A stretch of 64,000 nucleotides of DNA. Origin: Pantoea deleyi. Lineage in GTDB: Bacteria; Pseudomonadota; Gammaproteobacteria; Enterobacterales; Enterobacteriaceae. Positions 31,942 through 44,379 of this stretch are shown piece after piece. The position numbers and the translations under genes are program-made. Every line of letters begins with the position of its first letter. Position 1 is the stretch's first letter. Under the pieces are notes generated by a model that ran no database searches, was not told the origin of the DNA, and saw only the letters and a list, made by a program, of their open reading frames with translations. The stretch is from assembly GCF_022647325.1 (NCBI RefSeq), contig NZ_CP071405.1:930001-994000 (forward strand), in the 5' to 3' direction.

Positions 31942-33138
31942 TCAGTTGATTTTTTCCGGCTCAAATCGCGATCCCCGCGCCCAGATCAGCAGATTCATCA
32001 GCGTCAGCAGCACGCCCGCGCCGCAGACCCCATACCAGCCCGCCAGATGGTAGGCAGTGGCGGAAAGCAGCGAACCGGCGGCCCCGCCGATAAAGTAGCT
32101 GGTCATGTATCCCGCATTCAGGCGGTTGCGTGCGTCCGGCATCTGCGCATAGATCACGCTCTGATTGGTGATATGCACGGCCTGCACCGCCAGATCCAGC
32201 AGCAGGATGCCGACGATCAGCGGCACAAGCTGATCTGCGCCCCACGCAATCGCGGCCCAGGAGATGAGCATAATCAGCAGGCCCAGCCGGGTCGTCAGCT
32301 TCGCTTTGCCTTTGTCGGCCAGCGAACCGGCCTGACGGGCGGCCAGCGCCCCTGCCGCTCCGACCAGCCCGAGTAAACCAATCCGGCCTTCGGAGAAGTG
32401 GTAGGGCGCGCCGGAGAGCAGGAACGCCATCGACGTCCACAGCAGGCTGAAGTTGGCAAAGGAGAGACAGCCCGTCCAGGCGCGGGTGCGGATCACCCGG
32501 TTGCCGGCATAGAGACGAAAAATAGAGGCAAGCAGCTGCGGATAGCGCAGGGGAACGGACTGTTTAACGCGCGGCAGCGATCGCCACAGCGCCAGGGCCA
32601 TCACCAGCATCAGCAGGCTGGCGGTCCAGTAGACGGTTCGCCAGCCACCGAGCTGGGCCAGACCGCCGGCGGCCGTCCGCGCCAGCAGGATCCCGAGCAG
32701 CAGCCCGCTCATGACCGTTCCGACGATCTTACCGCGCCGCTCTGGCTCAGCCAGCGTCGCGGCCAGCGGCACCAGGATCTGGGCGGCGACCGAAAACAGA
32801 CCGGTCATCACCGTGCCCAGCAGCAGTAACGCGAAGGTGTGCGAAAGGGCGATGATCACCATACCGGCCGCTGCCAGCAGGATCATCGTCACAATCAGAC
32901 TGCGGCGTTCAAACCGATCGCCCAGCGGCACCAGCAGCAGCAGGCCGCAGGCGTAACCGAGCTGCGCCGTGGTAACGATAAAACCGGCGAGGCTCACGGA
33001 GAGATCGAACTGTTGAGCGATAGTATTCAGCAGTGGCTGAACGTAGTAGTTACTGGCGACGCAGAGGCCGGTGGCTACCGACATCAGCATCACCAGGGCA
33101 GGCGTCAGCCCCTGGCGCGTCGTGTTCATAAACCGCAT
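31942..33138 (-). CDS. ygaY: MFS transporter, YgaY-like
   Basis: Predicted 12-helix major facilitator, 398 residues, of unknown substrate. Typical features: YYVQPLLNTIAQQFDLS in TM1, the GDRFERR loop between TM2 and TM3, and PLAATLAEPERRGKIVGTVMSG. In E. coli ygaY sits just upstream of ygaZH-mprA and is broken; here a full-length gene holds that position and ygaZH is absent. Start is ATG 33138 or ATG 33129, neither with a strong ribosome site. Confidence 0.75.
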   Translation of the reverse strand: MRFMNTTRQGLTPALVMLMSVATGLCVASNYYVQPLLNTIAQQFDLSVSLAGFIVTTAQLGYACGLLLLVPLGDRFERRSLIVTMILLAAAGMVIIALSHTFALLLLGTVMTGLFSVAAQILVPLAATLAEPERRGKIVGTVMSGLLLGILLARTAAGGLAQLGGWRTVYWTASLLMLVMALALWRSLPRVKQSVPLRYPQLLASIFRLYAGNRVIRTRAWTGCLSFANFSLLWTSMAFLLSGAPYHFSEGRIGLLGLVGAAGALAARQAGSLADKGKAKLTTRLGLLIMLISWAAIAWGADQLVPLIVGILLLDLAVQAVHITNQSVIYAQMPDARNRLNAGYMTSYFIGGAAGSLLSATAYHLAGWYGVCGAGVLLTLMNLLIWARGSRFEPEKIN

Positions 33139-33468
33139 CGGTCGCTAATAATCATTTGAGGTTAATAATAACCTAAAAAACTATTTCAGACGCATGTTTA
33201 TTAACAGGCCATACCAGTCATAACGAGAGGTGAAAACAGCGACAGCGGCGGGGCGCGCTGGGAAGGTCAGGGTAACGCGTGGCTCGGTGCCTGATGTCTC
33301 CCGCCACGCAGGCGCGTGAAGCGAGGAACGGAGACGCCTGAGTCACAGCCGCGCGGGTCAGGCACAGCCCGCGCAGAGCTGGTGACAAGGGCAGGCACAG
33401 GCGCCACAAGCCCGCCTCTTTATCCGCTGCCGCAGGTCATCCCGATAAGCCGGATGACCTGCCCGCCG
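33139..33468. other. Gene-free gap between nrdF and the MFS gene
   Basis: 330 bases, AT-rich next to the MFS start (its probable promoter, about 33139-33210) and GC-rich towards nrdF. The only clear structure is GCAGGTCATCC (33432-33442) pairing with GGATGACCTGC (33452-33462), an 11-bp stem just after the nrdF stop that may end nrd transcription, though no T run follows. No credible gene seen. Confidence 0.6.
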
Positions 33469-36575
<3,107 letters not shown>

Positions 36576-36962
36576 AATTGGGTTACTCCCGCTTTTACTT
36601 TCGCAATGTCGTCCGGGGTGCCCATCAGCTCAAAGCGATAGAGGCAGGGCACCTGACATTTGGTTGCAATGATGCTGCCCGCCAGGCCGTAACCGGCACC
36701 GAAGTTCCGGTTGCCCGCCGCGATGACGCCACGGATACCGCGTCGGTTTGCTTCATCATTCAGAAACTGAATCACCTGACCGGGTACCGCGCCGCGCCGG
36801 GTGCCGCCGCCGTAGCTGGGCACCACCAGGATATAGGGCTGGTCGATATGCAGCTGTTGCCCGGCATCGATCGGGATGCGGCGGGCGGGCAGGCCCAGGC
36901 GTGTAATAAACCGGTGGGTGTTTTCCGACTGGCTGGAAAAATAGACCAGCGGGAACATGCGC

Positions 36963-37205
36963 TTATCCCCCGACGGCCGGGAGCGGGCGCAGGGTGGCGA
37001 TTTTGTCCGGGCGGAAGCCGCTCCAGTGGTCATTGCCGGTCATCACCACCGGCACCTGGCGATAACCTAGGGCTTTCAGGCTGTCGGCCGCCTCCGGCTG
37101 GCTGTCGAGGTTCACGAGCTGATAGGTCAGGCCCTGACGATCCAGGGCATTTTTCGTCGCCGTGCACTGGACACAGTGATCTTTAGTGTAAATAATAATG
37201 CGCAT
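36963..37205 (-). CDS. nrdH: Glutaredoxin-like protein NrdH
   Basis: Electron donor for NrdEF, reduced by thioredoxin reductase. 80 residues with redox motif CVQC, the RQVPVV cis-Pro region and the NrdH signature WSGFRPDKI. First gene of nrdHIEF; two NrdR boxes lie about 110-150 bases upstream. Confidence 0.95.
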   Translation of the reverse strand: MRIIIYTKDHCVQCTATKNALDRQGLTYQLVNLDSQPEAADSLKALGYRQVPVVMTGNDHWSGFRPDKIATLRPLPAVGG

Positions 37206-37313
37206 GATTCGTATTTACCTCTATGTGCGGTTTCGGTATCGCGTCAGGAAGCTCAGATGCAGAGAGTGAGCGTTATTCCGGCAGAGACCGGAGCCTGTGT
37301 AGATGAGATAAAT

Positions 37314-37355
37314 ACTAGATGTAGTGGTTGTGGCGGTCAAGCCTGCTATATATAG
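37314..37355 (-). promoter_or_regulatory. Pair of NrdR boxes upstream of nrdHIEF
   Basis: Box 1, ACTAGATGTAGT (37314-37325), and box 2, CTATATATAG (37346-37355), both match the NrdR consensus acaCwATATATwGtgt, and their centres are 31 bp apart, three helical turns, which is the known spacing. NrdR should repress the operon when ATP/dATP is high. Confidence 0.85.
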
Positions 37356-37454
37356 GGTTTTTCGATTTGCTTTTGCGCAAACGGCGCAAAGCCAGCAGAC
37401 ATGCGGATCAGGGGCCGGAAAATTTTTTTCTGCCGTGCCGTTGCGGAAAAAAAG

Positions 37455-37477
37455 CAAAAAAAAGCCCCGCACGGGGC
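37455..37477 (-). terminator. ygaM terminator
   Basis: In the minus direction GCCCCG-tg-CGGGGC is followed by eight T residues. Downstream of ygaM. Confidence 0.7.
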
Positions 37478-37502
37478 AGGGCTCAGGGGATTTTTTTAGC
37501 GC

Positions 37503-37820
37503 TTAGCGGCGCGAAGCCAGCAGAATACCGATGACGATACCGACAGTAGCGCCGATACCCACACCGTGCCATGGCTTGTCGTGCACATAAGTGTCAACCT
37601 GCGCACCGGCGTCACGCGCGGCCTGAGAGACACGGTTGCTGCCGCCGTTGAGTTTAGAGCGGGTCTGCTTCAGCAGCGCCTCGGCCTGACTGCGAGCGGA
37701 GTCCACTTCATCTTTTGCGTCACTGCCGTAAGATTTCAGCAGGGCTTCCAGTGAATCAGCCAGCTCGTTAACGTCCTGATTGATATCAATGTCATCGTTT
37801 TTTACAGTGCGATTAAACAT
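37503..37820 (-). CDS. ygaM: ElaB/YqjD/YgaM family membrane-anchored protein
   Basis: 105-residue DUF883 protein. Relatives YqjD and ElaB anchor ribosomes to the inner membrane in stationary phase. N-terminal amphipathic helices (INQDVNELADSLEALLKSYG; ARSQAEALLKQTRSKL) and a C-terminal membrane segment (VGIGATVGIVIGILLASRR) are visible, with the family DKPWHGVG motif before it. Next to nrdHIEF as in E. coli; divergent from ygaC. Confidence 0.9.
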   Translation of the reverse strand: MFNRTVKNDDIDINQDVNELADSLEALLKSYGSDAKDEVDSARSQAEALLKQTRSKLNGGSNRVSQAARDAGAQVDTYVHDKPWHGVGIGATVGIVIGILLASRR

Positions 37821-37973
37821 TTTTTAGCTCCCTTTGAATTAAAAACGTAATACTAGTGTAGACGACCCTGAGATAAACGAGGCGCGGGAGGGTTCTTTAG
37901 GGAAAATTCCGAATGCCCACTCTGTCATGCTGTTGTAAGGTTGCGAAGCTTTTGAAAGAGGAGAGGATCGAGC

Positions 37974-38309
37974 ATGTATTTACGACCAGATGAGGTAGCG
38001 CGCGTACTGGAAAAAGCGGGTTTCGAAGTCGATGAGATTACCCCACGGGCCTATGGCTATCGCCGTGGAGAGAACTACGTCTATGTTAATCGCGAGGCGC
38101 GCATGGGGCGCATGGCCTTAGTGATCCATCCGACGCTGAAAGAGAAGAGCCAGCCATTTGCTGAACCCGCTTCAGAAATGAAGACCTGCGATCACTACAC
38201 CCAATTCCCTCTCTACCTGGCGGGTGATTCACAGGAACATTATGGCATCCCGCACGGATTCAGTTCCCGCATGGCGCTGGAACGCTACATTCAGAGCGTT
38301 TTCGGTTAA
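37974..38309 (+). CDS. ygaC: DUF2002 family protein YgaC
   Basis: 111-residue cytoplasmic protein of unknown function, nearly the same as E. coli Yga[70 protein letters not shown]. In E. coli it is reported to be Fur-regulated. Good ribosome site (GAGGAGAGGA). Divergent from ygaM. Confidence 0.9.
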   Translation: MYLRPDEVARVLEKAGFEVDEITPRAYGYRRGENYVYVNREARMGRMALVIHPTLKEKSQPFAEPASEMKTCDHYTQFPLYLAGDSQEHYGIPHGFSSRMALERYIQSVFG

Positions 38310-38414
38310 TGCTTCAGGCCCCGCCGCGACGGGGCGCTGACCCTTTTGTATTGCCTCTCTGTTTCCCCTGCCGTTGCAATTCCCGGCTGTGACGCGTATA
38401 AAATTGTCCACTAT

Positions 38415-38438
38415 AGATGTTTAGACGTCCATACGGAT
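38415..38438 (+). promoter_or_regulatory. MetJ met-box array upstream of mmuP
   Basis: Tandem 8-mers AGATGTTT, AGACGTCC and ATACGGAT match the met box AGACGTCT at 6, 7 and about 4 positions. They end 4 bases before the mmuP start, so MetJ with SAM would block initiation of mmuPM. Confidence 0.75.
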
Positions 38439-38442
38439 AAAA

Positions 38443-39855
38443 ATGATGAGCGAACAGCCCACTCCCTCGCAGGAAAAATTTAAACGCACCATGAAAGTGC
38501 GCCATCTGGTGATGTTATCGCTGGGTGGTGTCATCGGCACCGGCCTGTTTTTTAACACCGGCTATATCATCTCCACCACCGGCGCGGCGGGCACGCTGCT
38601 CGCCTATCTGATCGGCGCGCTGGTGGTCTGGCTGGTGATGGTCTGTCTGGGTGAACTCTCGGTGGCGATGCCGGAAACCGGCGCCTTCCATGTCTACGCC
38701 GCACGCTATCTCAGCCCGGCCACCGGCTACACTGTGGCCTGGCTCTACTGGCTAACGTGGACCGTGGCGCTCGGCTCCAGCCTGACGGCGGCCGGTTTCT
38801 GTATGCAGTACTGGTTCCCGCAGATCCCGGTCTGGACCTGGTGCCTGGTCTTCTGCTGCGCCATCTATCTGCTGAACGTCATCTCAACCCGCTTCTTCGC
38901 TGAAGGGGAGTTCTGGTTCTCGCTGATTAAAGTGGTGACCATCGTCGCGTTCATCCTGCTCGGCGGCGCGGCGATGTTCGGCTTCATCCCGATGAAAGAT
39001 GGCACCCCCGCGCCGGGCCTGAGCAACCTTACCGCGCACGGCTGGCTGCCGCACGGCGTCCTGCCGATTCTGATGACGATGGTGGCCGTGAACTTCGCCT
39101 TCTCCGGTACCGAGCTGATCGGCATCGCGGCCGGGGAAACGCAGCAGCCGGAGAAAGTGCTGCCGCTGGCGATCCGCACGACCGTCGTCCGGCTGATTAT
39201 CTTTTTCATCGGCACCGTATTTGTGCTGGCGGCGCTGATCCCGATGGACCAGGCGGGCATTGTAAAAAGCCCGTTTGTGCTGGTGTTTGAAAAGATCGGC
39301 ATCCCCTATGCGGCCGATATCATTAACTTTGTGATCCTGACCGCTATCCTCTCGGCGGCCAACTCCGGCCTCTACGCTTCCGGGCGGATGCTCTGGTCGC
39401 TGGCCAATGAAAATACGCTGCCGCGCGCCTTCGCCCGGGTTAACAAACGCGGCGTGCCGCTGCTGGCGATTACGGTCAGCATGGCGGGCGGCCTGCTGGC
39501 GCTGATCTCCAGCGTGGTGGCACCGGATACCGTGTTTGTCGCGCTGTCGGCCATCTCAGGCTTTGCGGTGGTGGCGGTCTGGCTCAGCATCTGCGCCTCC
39601 CATTACGTCTTCCGTCGCCGTCATCTTCAGCAGGGCAAATCGCTGGCTGAGCTGACCTATCGTGCGCCGTTCTATCCGCTGGTGCCGGTGCTGGGCTTTC
39701 TGCTCTGCCTGCTGGCCTGTGTGGGACTGGCGTTCGACCCGACCCAGCGCATCGCGCTGTGGTGCGGCATCCCGTTTGTTCTGTTCTGCTATGCCGCTTA
39801 CCATCTGACCCACAAAGCATCCACCCGGCCTGAGGAGGCTAACGATGTCGCATAA
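38443..39855 (+). CDS. mmuP: S-methylmethionine permease MmuP
   Basis: APC-family amino acid permease with about 12 membrane segments, 470 residues. The APC signature [18 protein letters not shown] is at the N-terminus, followed by [13 protein letters not shown] and [16 protein letters not shown]. Assignment as MmuP rests on overlap with mmuM, which uses S-methylmethionine, and on the met boxes. ATG 38443 or the next codon 38446 may start translation. Confidence 0.9.
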   Translation: MMSEQPTPSQEKFKRTMKVRHLVMLSLGGVIGTGLFFNTGYIISTTGAAGTLLAYLIGALVVWLVMVCLGELSVAMPETGAFHVYAARYLSPATGYTVAWLYWLTWTVALGSSLTAAGFCMQYWFPQIPVWTWCLVFCCAIYLLNVISTRFFAEGEFWFSLIKVVTIVAFILLGGAAMFGFIPMKDGTPAPGLSNLTAHGWLPHGVLPILMTMVAVNFAFSGTELIGIAAGETQQPEKVLPLAIRTTVVRLIIFFIGTVFVLAALIPMDQAGIVKSPFVLVFEKIGIPYAADIINFVILTAILSAANSGLYASGRMLWSLANENTLPRAFARVNKRGVPLLAITVSMAGGLLALISSVVAPDTVFVALSAISGFAVVAVWLSICASHYVFRRRHLQQGKSLAELTYRAPFYPLVPVLGFLLCLLACVGLAFDPTQRIALWCGIPFVLFCYAAYHLTHKASTRPEEANDVA

Positions 39856-40780
39856 CCCTGTCGCGCAGGCTTTAACGGAGTCACCGCTGCTGATTCTGGA
39901 TGGCGCCCTGGCCACCGAACTGGAAGCCCGCGGCTGTCATCTGGCCGATGCGCTCTGGTCAGCCAAAGTGCTGATGGAAAATCCTGAACTGATCTATCAG
40001 GTTCACTACGACTATTTTGTTGCCGGTGCACGCTGCGCCATCACCGCCAGCTATCAGGCGACCCCGCAGGGGTTTGCTGCTCGCGGTCTGGATGAGGCGC
40101 AGTCGCTGGCGCTGATTGCACAGAGCGTGGCGCTGGCCCGTCGCGCCCGTCAGGACTATCTGGCGGTGCGGCCCGACGCGAAAACGCTGCTGGTGGCGGG
40201 CTCGGTCGGCCCCTACGGCGCGTTCCTGGCGGATGGTTCAGAGTATCGCGGCGACTATGCGCTGCCGGAAGCGCAGATGATCGCGTTCCACCGTCCGCGT
40301 GTGCAGGCGCTGCTGGCGGCCGGTGCCGATCTGCTGGCCTGCGAAACCCTGCCCTCCTTTGCCGAAGCGCAGGCGCTGGTGAAGCTGCTGGCGGAGTTTC
40401 CGCAGGGCCAGGCCTGGTTCTCGTTCACGCTGCGCGATGCCGGACACATCAGCGACGGCACGCCGCTGACCGAAGTGGTGAGCTGGCTGAATCAGCAGCC
40501 GCAGGTTGTGGCGCTGGGTATCAACTGCGTGGCGCTGGAGAGCGTTACGCCCGCGCTGCAGCAGCTGCAGAAACTCACCGACAAGCCGCTGGTGGTCTAT
40601 CCCAACTCCGGCGAACAGTATGATGCGGGCAGTAAAACCTGGCACTCTGCGCCGTCGGGCTGCACGCTGCATGACAAGCTGGATGAGTGGCAACAGGCGG
40701 GCGCCAGGCTGATCGGCGGCTGCTGCCGCACTTCACCCAACGACATCGCGTCTATCGCCCGCGCTTGTCAACCGCAATAA
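39845..40780 (+). CDS. mmuM: Homocysteine S-methyltransferase MmuM
   Basis: Transfers a methyl group from S-methylmethionine to homocysteine, giving two methionines. 311 residues. Zinc ligands: INCVAL (Cys) and GGCCRTSP (Cys-Cys). N-terminal [15 protein letters not shown] fits the family. Overlaps the mmuP stop by 11 bases, so it is translationally coupled. A stem-loop, AATCGGGC-gatgata-GCCCGATT at 40789-40811, follows the gene. Confidence 0.94.
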   Translation: MSHNPVAQALTESPLLILDGALATELEARGCHLADALWSAKVLMENPELIYQVHYDYFVAGARCAITASYQATPQGFAARGLDEAQSLALIAQSVALARRARQDYLAVRPDAKTLLVAGSVGPYGAFLADGSEYRGDYALPEAQMIAFHRPRVQALLAAGADLLACETLPSFAEAQALVKLLAEFPQGQAWFSFTLRDAGHISDGTPLTEVVSWLNQQPQVVALGINCVALESVTPALQQLQKLTDKPLVVYPNSGEQYDAGSKTWHSAPSGCTLHDKLDEWQQAGARLIGGCCRTSPNDIASIARACQPQ

Positions 40781-40788
40781 GCTGGCTG

Positions 40789-40811
40789 AATCGGGCGATG
40801 ATAGCCCGATT
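40789..40811 (+). terminator. Stem-loop after mmuM
   Basis: Perfect 8-bp stem AATCGGGC/GCCCGATT with a 7-base loop, 8 bases after the mmuM stop; no T run, so a weak or non-intrinsic terminator. Confidence 0.45.
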
Positions 40812-40865
40812 GAGTTGAAAAGGGCGGTCTACACTCTGATCATTGATCACTCTGTGGACCCCTTC

Positions 40866-41285
40866 ATGAAACAGCGAATTCTGGCTCTGGCCGCCGCGCT
40901 GCTGCTCAGCGGCTGTGCCACCATCGTCGGCAATGAAACCCAGCTGGTGCGCATCGACTCTCTACCGCAGGGCGCGCGCTTTACGGTGCAGGATGAGCGT
41001 GGCTATGCGGTCGCGCAGGGTTTCACGCCGCAGACCGTGGAGCTGGCGAAATCGACCGGCCGCTACTTCGGCAAAAAGCACTACCTGCTGATGCTGGAAA
41101 GTCCGGGCTATGTGCCGGTAACGGTGCCGATCGAAGCACGCGCCAACCTCTGGTATCTGCTGGGGAATATTCCGCTGGGCGGCTTCCCCGGCTGGCTGCT
41201 GGTCGACCCCTTCTACGGCGGCATGTATGACCTCAAGCCGGACCACCCGCGTCCCTATATGAATCCGGTCGGCGCGCGCGGCTGA
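40866..41285 (+). CDS. Small putative lipoprotein of unknown function
   Basis: 139 residues. MKQRILALAAALLLSGC is a lipoprotein signal with Cys at 17. The next part (VRIDSLPQGARFTVQDERGYAVAQGFTP) looks like a PEGA or carboxypeptidase-regulatory beta module, followed by a hydrophobic stretch WYLLGNIPLGGFPGWLLVDPF and a C-terminus rich in Pro. I do not recognise the gene. Start ATG 40866 chosen for the signal peptide; a longer frame from 40815 is less likely. Its stop abuts the stop of the convergent speG. Confidence 0.75.
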   Translation: MKQRILALAAALLLSGCATIVGNETQLVRIDSLPQGARFTVQDERGYAVAQGFTPQTVELAKSTGRYFGKKHYLLMLESPGYVPVTVPIEARANLWYLLGNIPLGGFPGWLLVDPFYGGMYDLKPDHPRPYMNPVGARG

Positions 41286-41831
41286 TTACTGCGCGGTGGG
41301 CTTCACCATTCCGCCTGGCGTTTTATGGCGTTCCAGATACTGATGCTGGAAAATGCACATGCGGATGGTGTTGCGGTACTCCCCGTTGATAAAGAACTCA
41401 TGCTTCAGCACGCCTTCAATCTCGAAGCCGAGCTTGGTGTAGATGTGGATCGCTTTCTCGTTCTCCTGATCGACAATCAGGTAGAGCTTATAGAGATTGA
41501 GCACCGAGAAACCGTAATCCATCGCCAGCTTCGCCGCCTGCGTAGCCAGTCCTTTGCCCTGATGTGCCGGGTCGATAATGATCTGAAACTCGGCGCGGCG
41601 ATGCACATGGTTAATCTCGACCAGCTCCACTAATCCCGCCTTCTGCCCGCTATGCTCCACCACAAAGCGACGTTCGGTCTGATCGTGAATATGCTTGTTG
41701 TAGAGGTCGGAAAGCTCCACAAACGCCTCATAAGGCTCCTCAAACCAGTAACGCATCACGCTGGCGTTGTTATCGAGCTGGTGGACAAAGTGCAGATCTT
41801 CCCGCTCCAGCGGACGCAGTTTTACCGTCAT
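41286..41831 (-). CDS. speG: Spermidine N-acetyltransferase
   Basis: GNAT enzyme acetylating spermidine and spermine with acetyl-CoA, relieving polyamine toxicity. 181 residues, E. coli 186, with almost the same core: [37 protein letters not shown] (acetyl-CoA loop) and [21 protein letters not shown]. Starts directly at [12 protein letters not shown], lacking a few N-terminal residues of the E. coli form. Monocistronic. Confidence 0.95.
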   Translation of the reverse strand: MTVKLRPLEREDLHFVHQLDNNASVMRYWFEEPYEAFVELSDLYNKHIHDQTERRFVVEHSGQKAGLVELVEINHVHRRAEFQIIIDPAHQGKGLATQAAKLAMDYGFSVLNLYKLYLIVDQENEKAIHIYTKLGFEIEGVLKHEFFINGEYRNTIRMCIFQHQYLERHKTPGGMVKPTAQ

Positions 41832-41992
41832 GACCTTTTCCTCTTCTGAACACAGTGCCGCGAGTATACCCGATTAGCCTGCCGCTGCGTTTTACCCGCG
41901 CGCGCAGGCGGTGTCATTTCGGCATCCGATCGGAAAGGGCCGCGTGAAAAACAGCGAGAGGCTGGTACAGGTAAGGGGAAACGCGGGGCGAG

Positions 41993-42030
41993 ACCCGGCC
42001 GGACAGCCACGGCGGGCCGCCCGGCCGGGT
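41993..42030 (-). terminator. Strong GC hairpin after the ABC importer operon
   Basis: ACCCGGCCGG and CCGGCCGGGT form a perfect 10-bp stem starting one base after the last importer stop codon. No T run follows, so it may act as a 3' end stabiliser or part of a factor-dependent terminator. Confidence 0.45.
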
Positions 42031-42031
42031 G

Positions 42032-42709
42032 TCAGGCTGAGATCTGTTCGATGATGCGGCCCTGCGCCATGCGCACGGCGCGGTCGCACATGTGGTCGAT
42101 CACATCGGGATCGTGGCTGACCAGCACCATCGTCAGGCCATCCTGGCGTTTCAGATCGTTGAGCAGGTTTAAGATCTCCGCCTGTACCGACATATCCAGC
42201 GCCGACGTCGGCTCGTCGAGCAGCAGGATCTTCGGCTGCAGCAGCAGGGCGCGCACGATGGCGACACGCTGACGCTGACCGCCGGAGAGCTGATGCGGAT
42301 AGCGGTCGGCCAGCGCGGGATCGAGGCCGACGTGGCGGAAGCCCTGGTCGATGCGGTCATTGATGTTGTCGCGTTTCAGCAGCTTCAGCGGCTCAGCCAG
42401 GGTGCGGCGCAGCCGGTGACGCGGATGCAGCGAGGCATAGGGATCCTGAAACACCATCTGCACTTCCTGCCGCAGCGCGCCGGTGAAGGCGTTGCCGGGC
42501 GTCACCGGATGACCGGCCAGCTGCATCTGGCCCTGCCAGTGCGGATTGAGACCGGCCAGCACCCAGAGCAGCGAAGATTTGCCGCAGCCCGACGGCCCGA
42601 CCAGGCCAAAGCACTCGCCCGCGTTCACCTCCAGGTTAACCTCATGCACCACGGTGCGCAGATCGTAGCCCTGCTTATGGGCGACGCTGAGATCGGTCAG
42701 CTTAATCAT
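42032..42709 (-). CDS. Peptide/nickel-type ABC transporter, second ATP-binding protein
   Basis: ATPase subunit (DppF/OppF type) of the importer. 225 residues, shorter than the usual 260-330 because the C-terminal oligopeptide-domain is missing. Walker A GPSGCGKSS, Q-loop VFQDPYASLHPRHR, signature LSGGQRQRVAI, Walker B ILLLDEPTSALD and H-loop SHD are all present, so it should be active. Overlaps the previous ATPase gene by 8 bases. Substrate not determinable from the ATPase. Confidence 0.88.
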   Translation of the reverse strand: MIKLTDLSVAHKQGYDLRTVVHEVNLEVNAGECFGLVGPSGCGKSSLLWVLAGLNPHWQGQMQLAGHPVTPGNAFTGALRQEVQMVFQDPYASLHPRHRLRRTLAEPLKLLKRDNINDRIDQGFRHVGLDPALADRYPHQLSGGQRQRVAIVRALLLQPKILLLDEPTSALDMSVQAEILNLLNDLKRQDGLTMVLVSHDPDVIDHMCDRAVRMAQGRIIEQISA

Positions 42710-43532
42710 ATTTTGCCTCCAGCGCCGCGCGGTCCAGCACCGGCAGTGGCTGACCGTGCGTCGCTTTGCCCGGCCGGCAGGCCCAGAGTGTGCGGGTGTA
42801 GGGATGGGTGGCGCGCGGCAGATCGGCGGCGGGCAGCGTATCCAGCAGGCGGCCCTTGTACATCACCATAACCCGCTCGCAATGCTCCGAAACCTGCTGC
42901 AGATCGTGGCTGATCAGCAGCAGTCCCATGTTGCGCGCTTCCACCAGCCCGCGGATCAGCGCCAGCACCTGATCGCGCATCGCATGATCCAGCGCAGAGG
43001 TCGGTTCATCGGCGATCAGAAAGTCCGGATCGGTGATCAGGGCGATCGCCAGCATGACGCGCTGGCCCATCCCGCCTGAGAGCTGATGCGGATACTGCTG
43101 CATCAGGCGACGCGGATCGGGCAGGCCGACCGCATCCAGCATGTCGCACACTTTCTCTTTGCGCTCGGCGCGGCTCAGACGGCGATGCAGGATCAGCGGC
43201 TCTTCGACCTGCCAGCCAATGGTGCGCGTCGGATTAAGCGCATACTTCGGGTCCTGCATCACCATCGCCACGCGATTACCGCGCAGCTGGCTCCAGCGAC
43301 GCTCGCTCAGCGTCAGCGCATTCTCACCGGCGACCTGAAGCTGGCTGGCCTGCAGATGCAGCGCGGGCGACAGCAGCCCCATCAGGCTGCGGGCGGTGAG
43401 TGACTTGCCGGAACCGGACTCGCCGACCAGCGCGACGCGCTCACGACCCACGGAAAAACTGATGTGATCGACCAGCAGCGTATCATCGCTGCGGATGGTC
43501 AGCCCCTCAGCATGGAGAAGATTATTTTGCAT
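42702..43532 (-). CDS. Peptide/nickel-type ABC transporter, first ATP-binding protein
   Basis: ATPase subunit (DppD/OppD type), 276 residues. Walker A GESGSGKS, signature LSGGMGQRVMLA, Walker B FLIADEPTSALDHA, and a C-terminal stretch (HPYTRTLWACRPGK) typical of the oligopeptide ATPase tail. Start ATG 43532 (MQNNLLHAEGL) overlaps the end of the permease gene by 11 bases; a longer in-frame start at 43562 lies inside that gene. Confidence 0.88.
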   Translation of the reverse strand: MQNNLLHAEGLTIRSDDTLLVDHISFSVGRERVALVGESGSGKSLTARSLMGLLSPALHLQASQLQVAGENALTLSERRWSQLRGNRVAMVMQDPKYALNPTRTIGWQVEEPLILHRRLSRAERKEKVCDMLDAVGLPDPRRLMQQYPHQLSGGMGQRVMLAIALITDPDFLIADEPTSALDHAMRDQVLALIRGLVEARNMGLLLISHDLQQVSEHCERVMVMYKGRLLDTLPAADLPRATHPYTRTLWACRPGKATHGQPLPVLDRAALEAKYD

Positions 43533-44379
43533 GACGGGTATCCAGTCGGTCGCGCAGGCCATCGCCTGTCAGGTTAAAGGCCAGGCTGGCAAACAGAATC
43601 GCTGCGCCCGGTGCGGCAGCTACCCACCACTGGTCGAAGATCACTTTACTGCCCTCGGCCACCATTGAGCCCCATTCGGCGGTGGGCGGCTGAACGCCCA
43701 TCCCCAGGAAACCGAGCCCGGCCGCGGCCAGGATAATCCCGCCCAGGCTGAGCGCCGCCCGCACCACGGCCGTTGGCAGGCAGAGCGGCAGAATATGACC
43801 GAACATCAGGCGGAAGCCGGTAATGCCCTGCATCCGGGCGGCAGCCAGATAGTCGCTGCGGCGCAGCGCCAGGGTTTCAGCGCGCGCCTGACGGGCAAAA
43901 GGCGGCCAGCTGGTCAGCGCCAGCGCCAGCGCGCCGTTCATCAGGCCAGGCCCCAGGATCGCCACCAGCGCCAGCGCGATCACAAGGTTCGGCAGCGACA
44001 GGAAGATATCCGTGATGCGCATCAGCAGGCGTTCCGTCCAGCCGCCGACGTAACCGGCGGTGATGCCGATCAGCAGGCCGGCCGGAATGGTCAGCAGCAG
44101 AATCAGCGACACCAGCAGCAGCGTCGGCCGCGTGCCATAAATCACGCGCGACAGCAGATCGCGGCCAAAGCCGTCGGTGCCAAACCAGTGCTGTGCCGAC
44201 GGCGCCAGCAGGCGGCTCGACATGGTCTGCACATTTGGATCAAAGGGCGCAATCAGCGGAGCCAGCAGCGCCATCAGGATAAGGATCGCGACCAGCGTCA
44301 GCCCAACGGTTAACGAGGTCACGCGTTGACGGCGGCGACGTGGTCGCACCGTTTCGAGTTCAGAGAGTTGTTGCGTCAT
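43522..44379 (-). CDS. Peptide/nickel-type ABC transporter, second permease
   Basis: Inner-membrane permease (DppC type), 285 residues, about six membrane segments, with the BPD signature region around WPPFARQARAETLALRRSDYLAAARMQG. The N-terminus carries a basic RPRRRRQR patch before TM1. Overlaps the upstream permease by 4 bases (ATGA) and the downstream ATPase by 11. Confidence 0.9.
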   Translation of the reverse strand: MTQQLSELETVRPRRRRQRVTSLTVGLTLVAILILMALLAPLIAPFDPNVQTMSSRLLAPSAQHWFGTDGFGRDLLSRVIYGTRPTLLLVSLILLLTIPAGLLIGITAGYVGGWTERLLMRITDIFLSLPNLVIALALVAILGPGLMNGALALALTSWPPFARQARAETLALRRSDYLAAARMQGITGFRLMFGHILPLCLPTAVVRAALSLGGIILAAAGLGFLGMGVQPPTAEWGSMVAEGSKVIFDQWWVAAAPGAAILFASLAFNLTGDGLRDRLDTRHAK

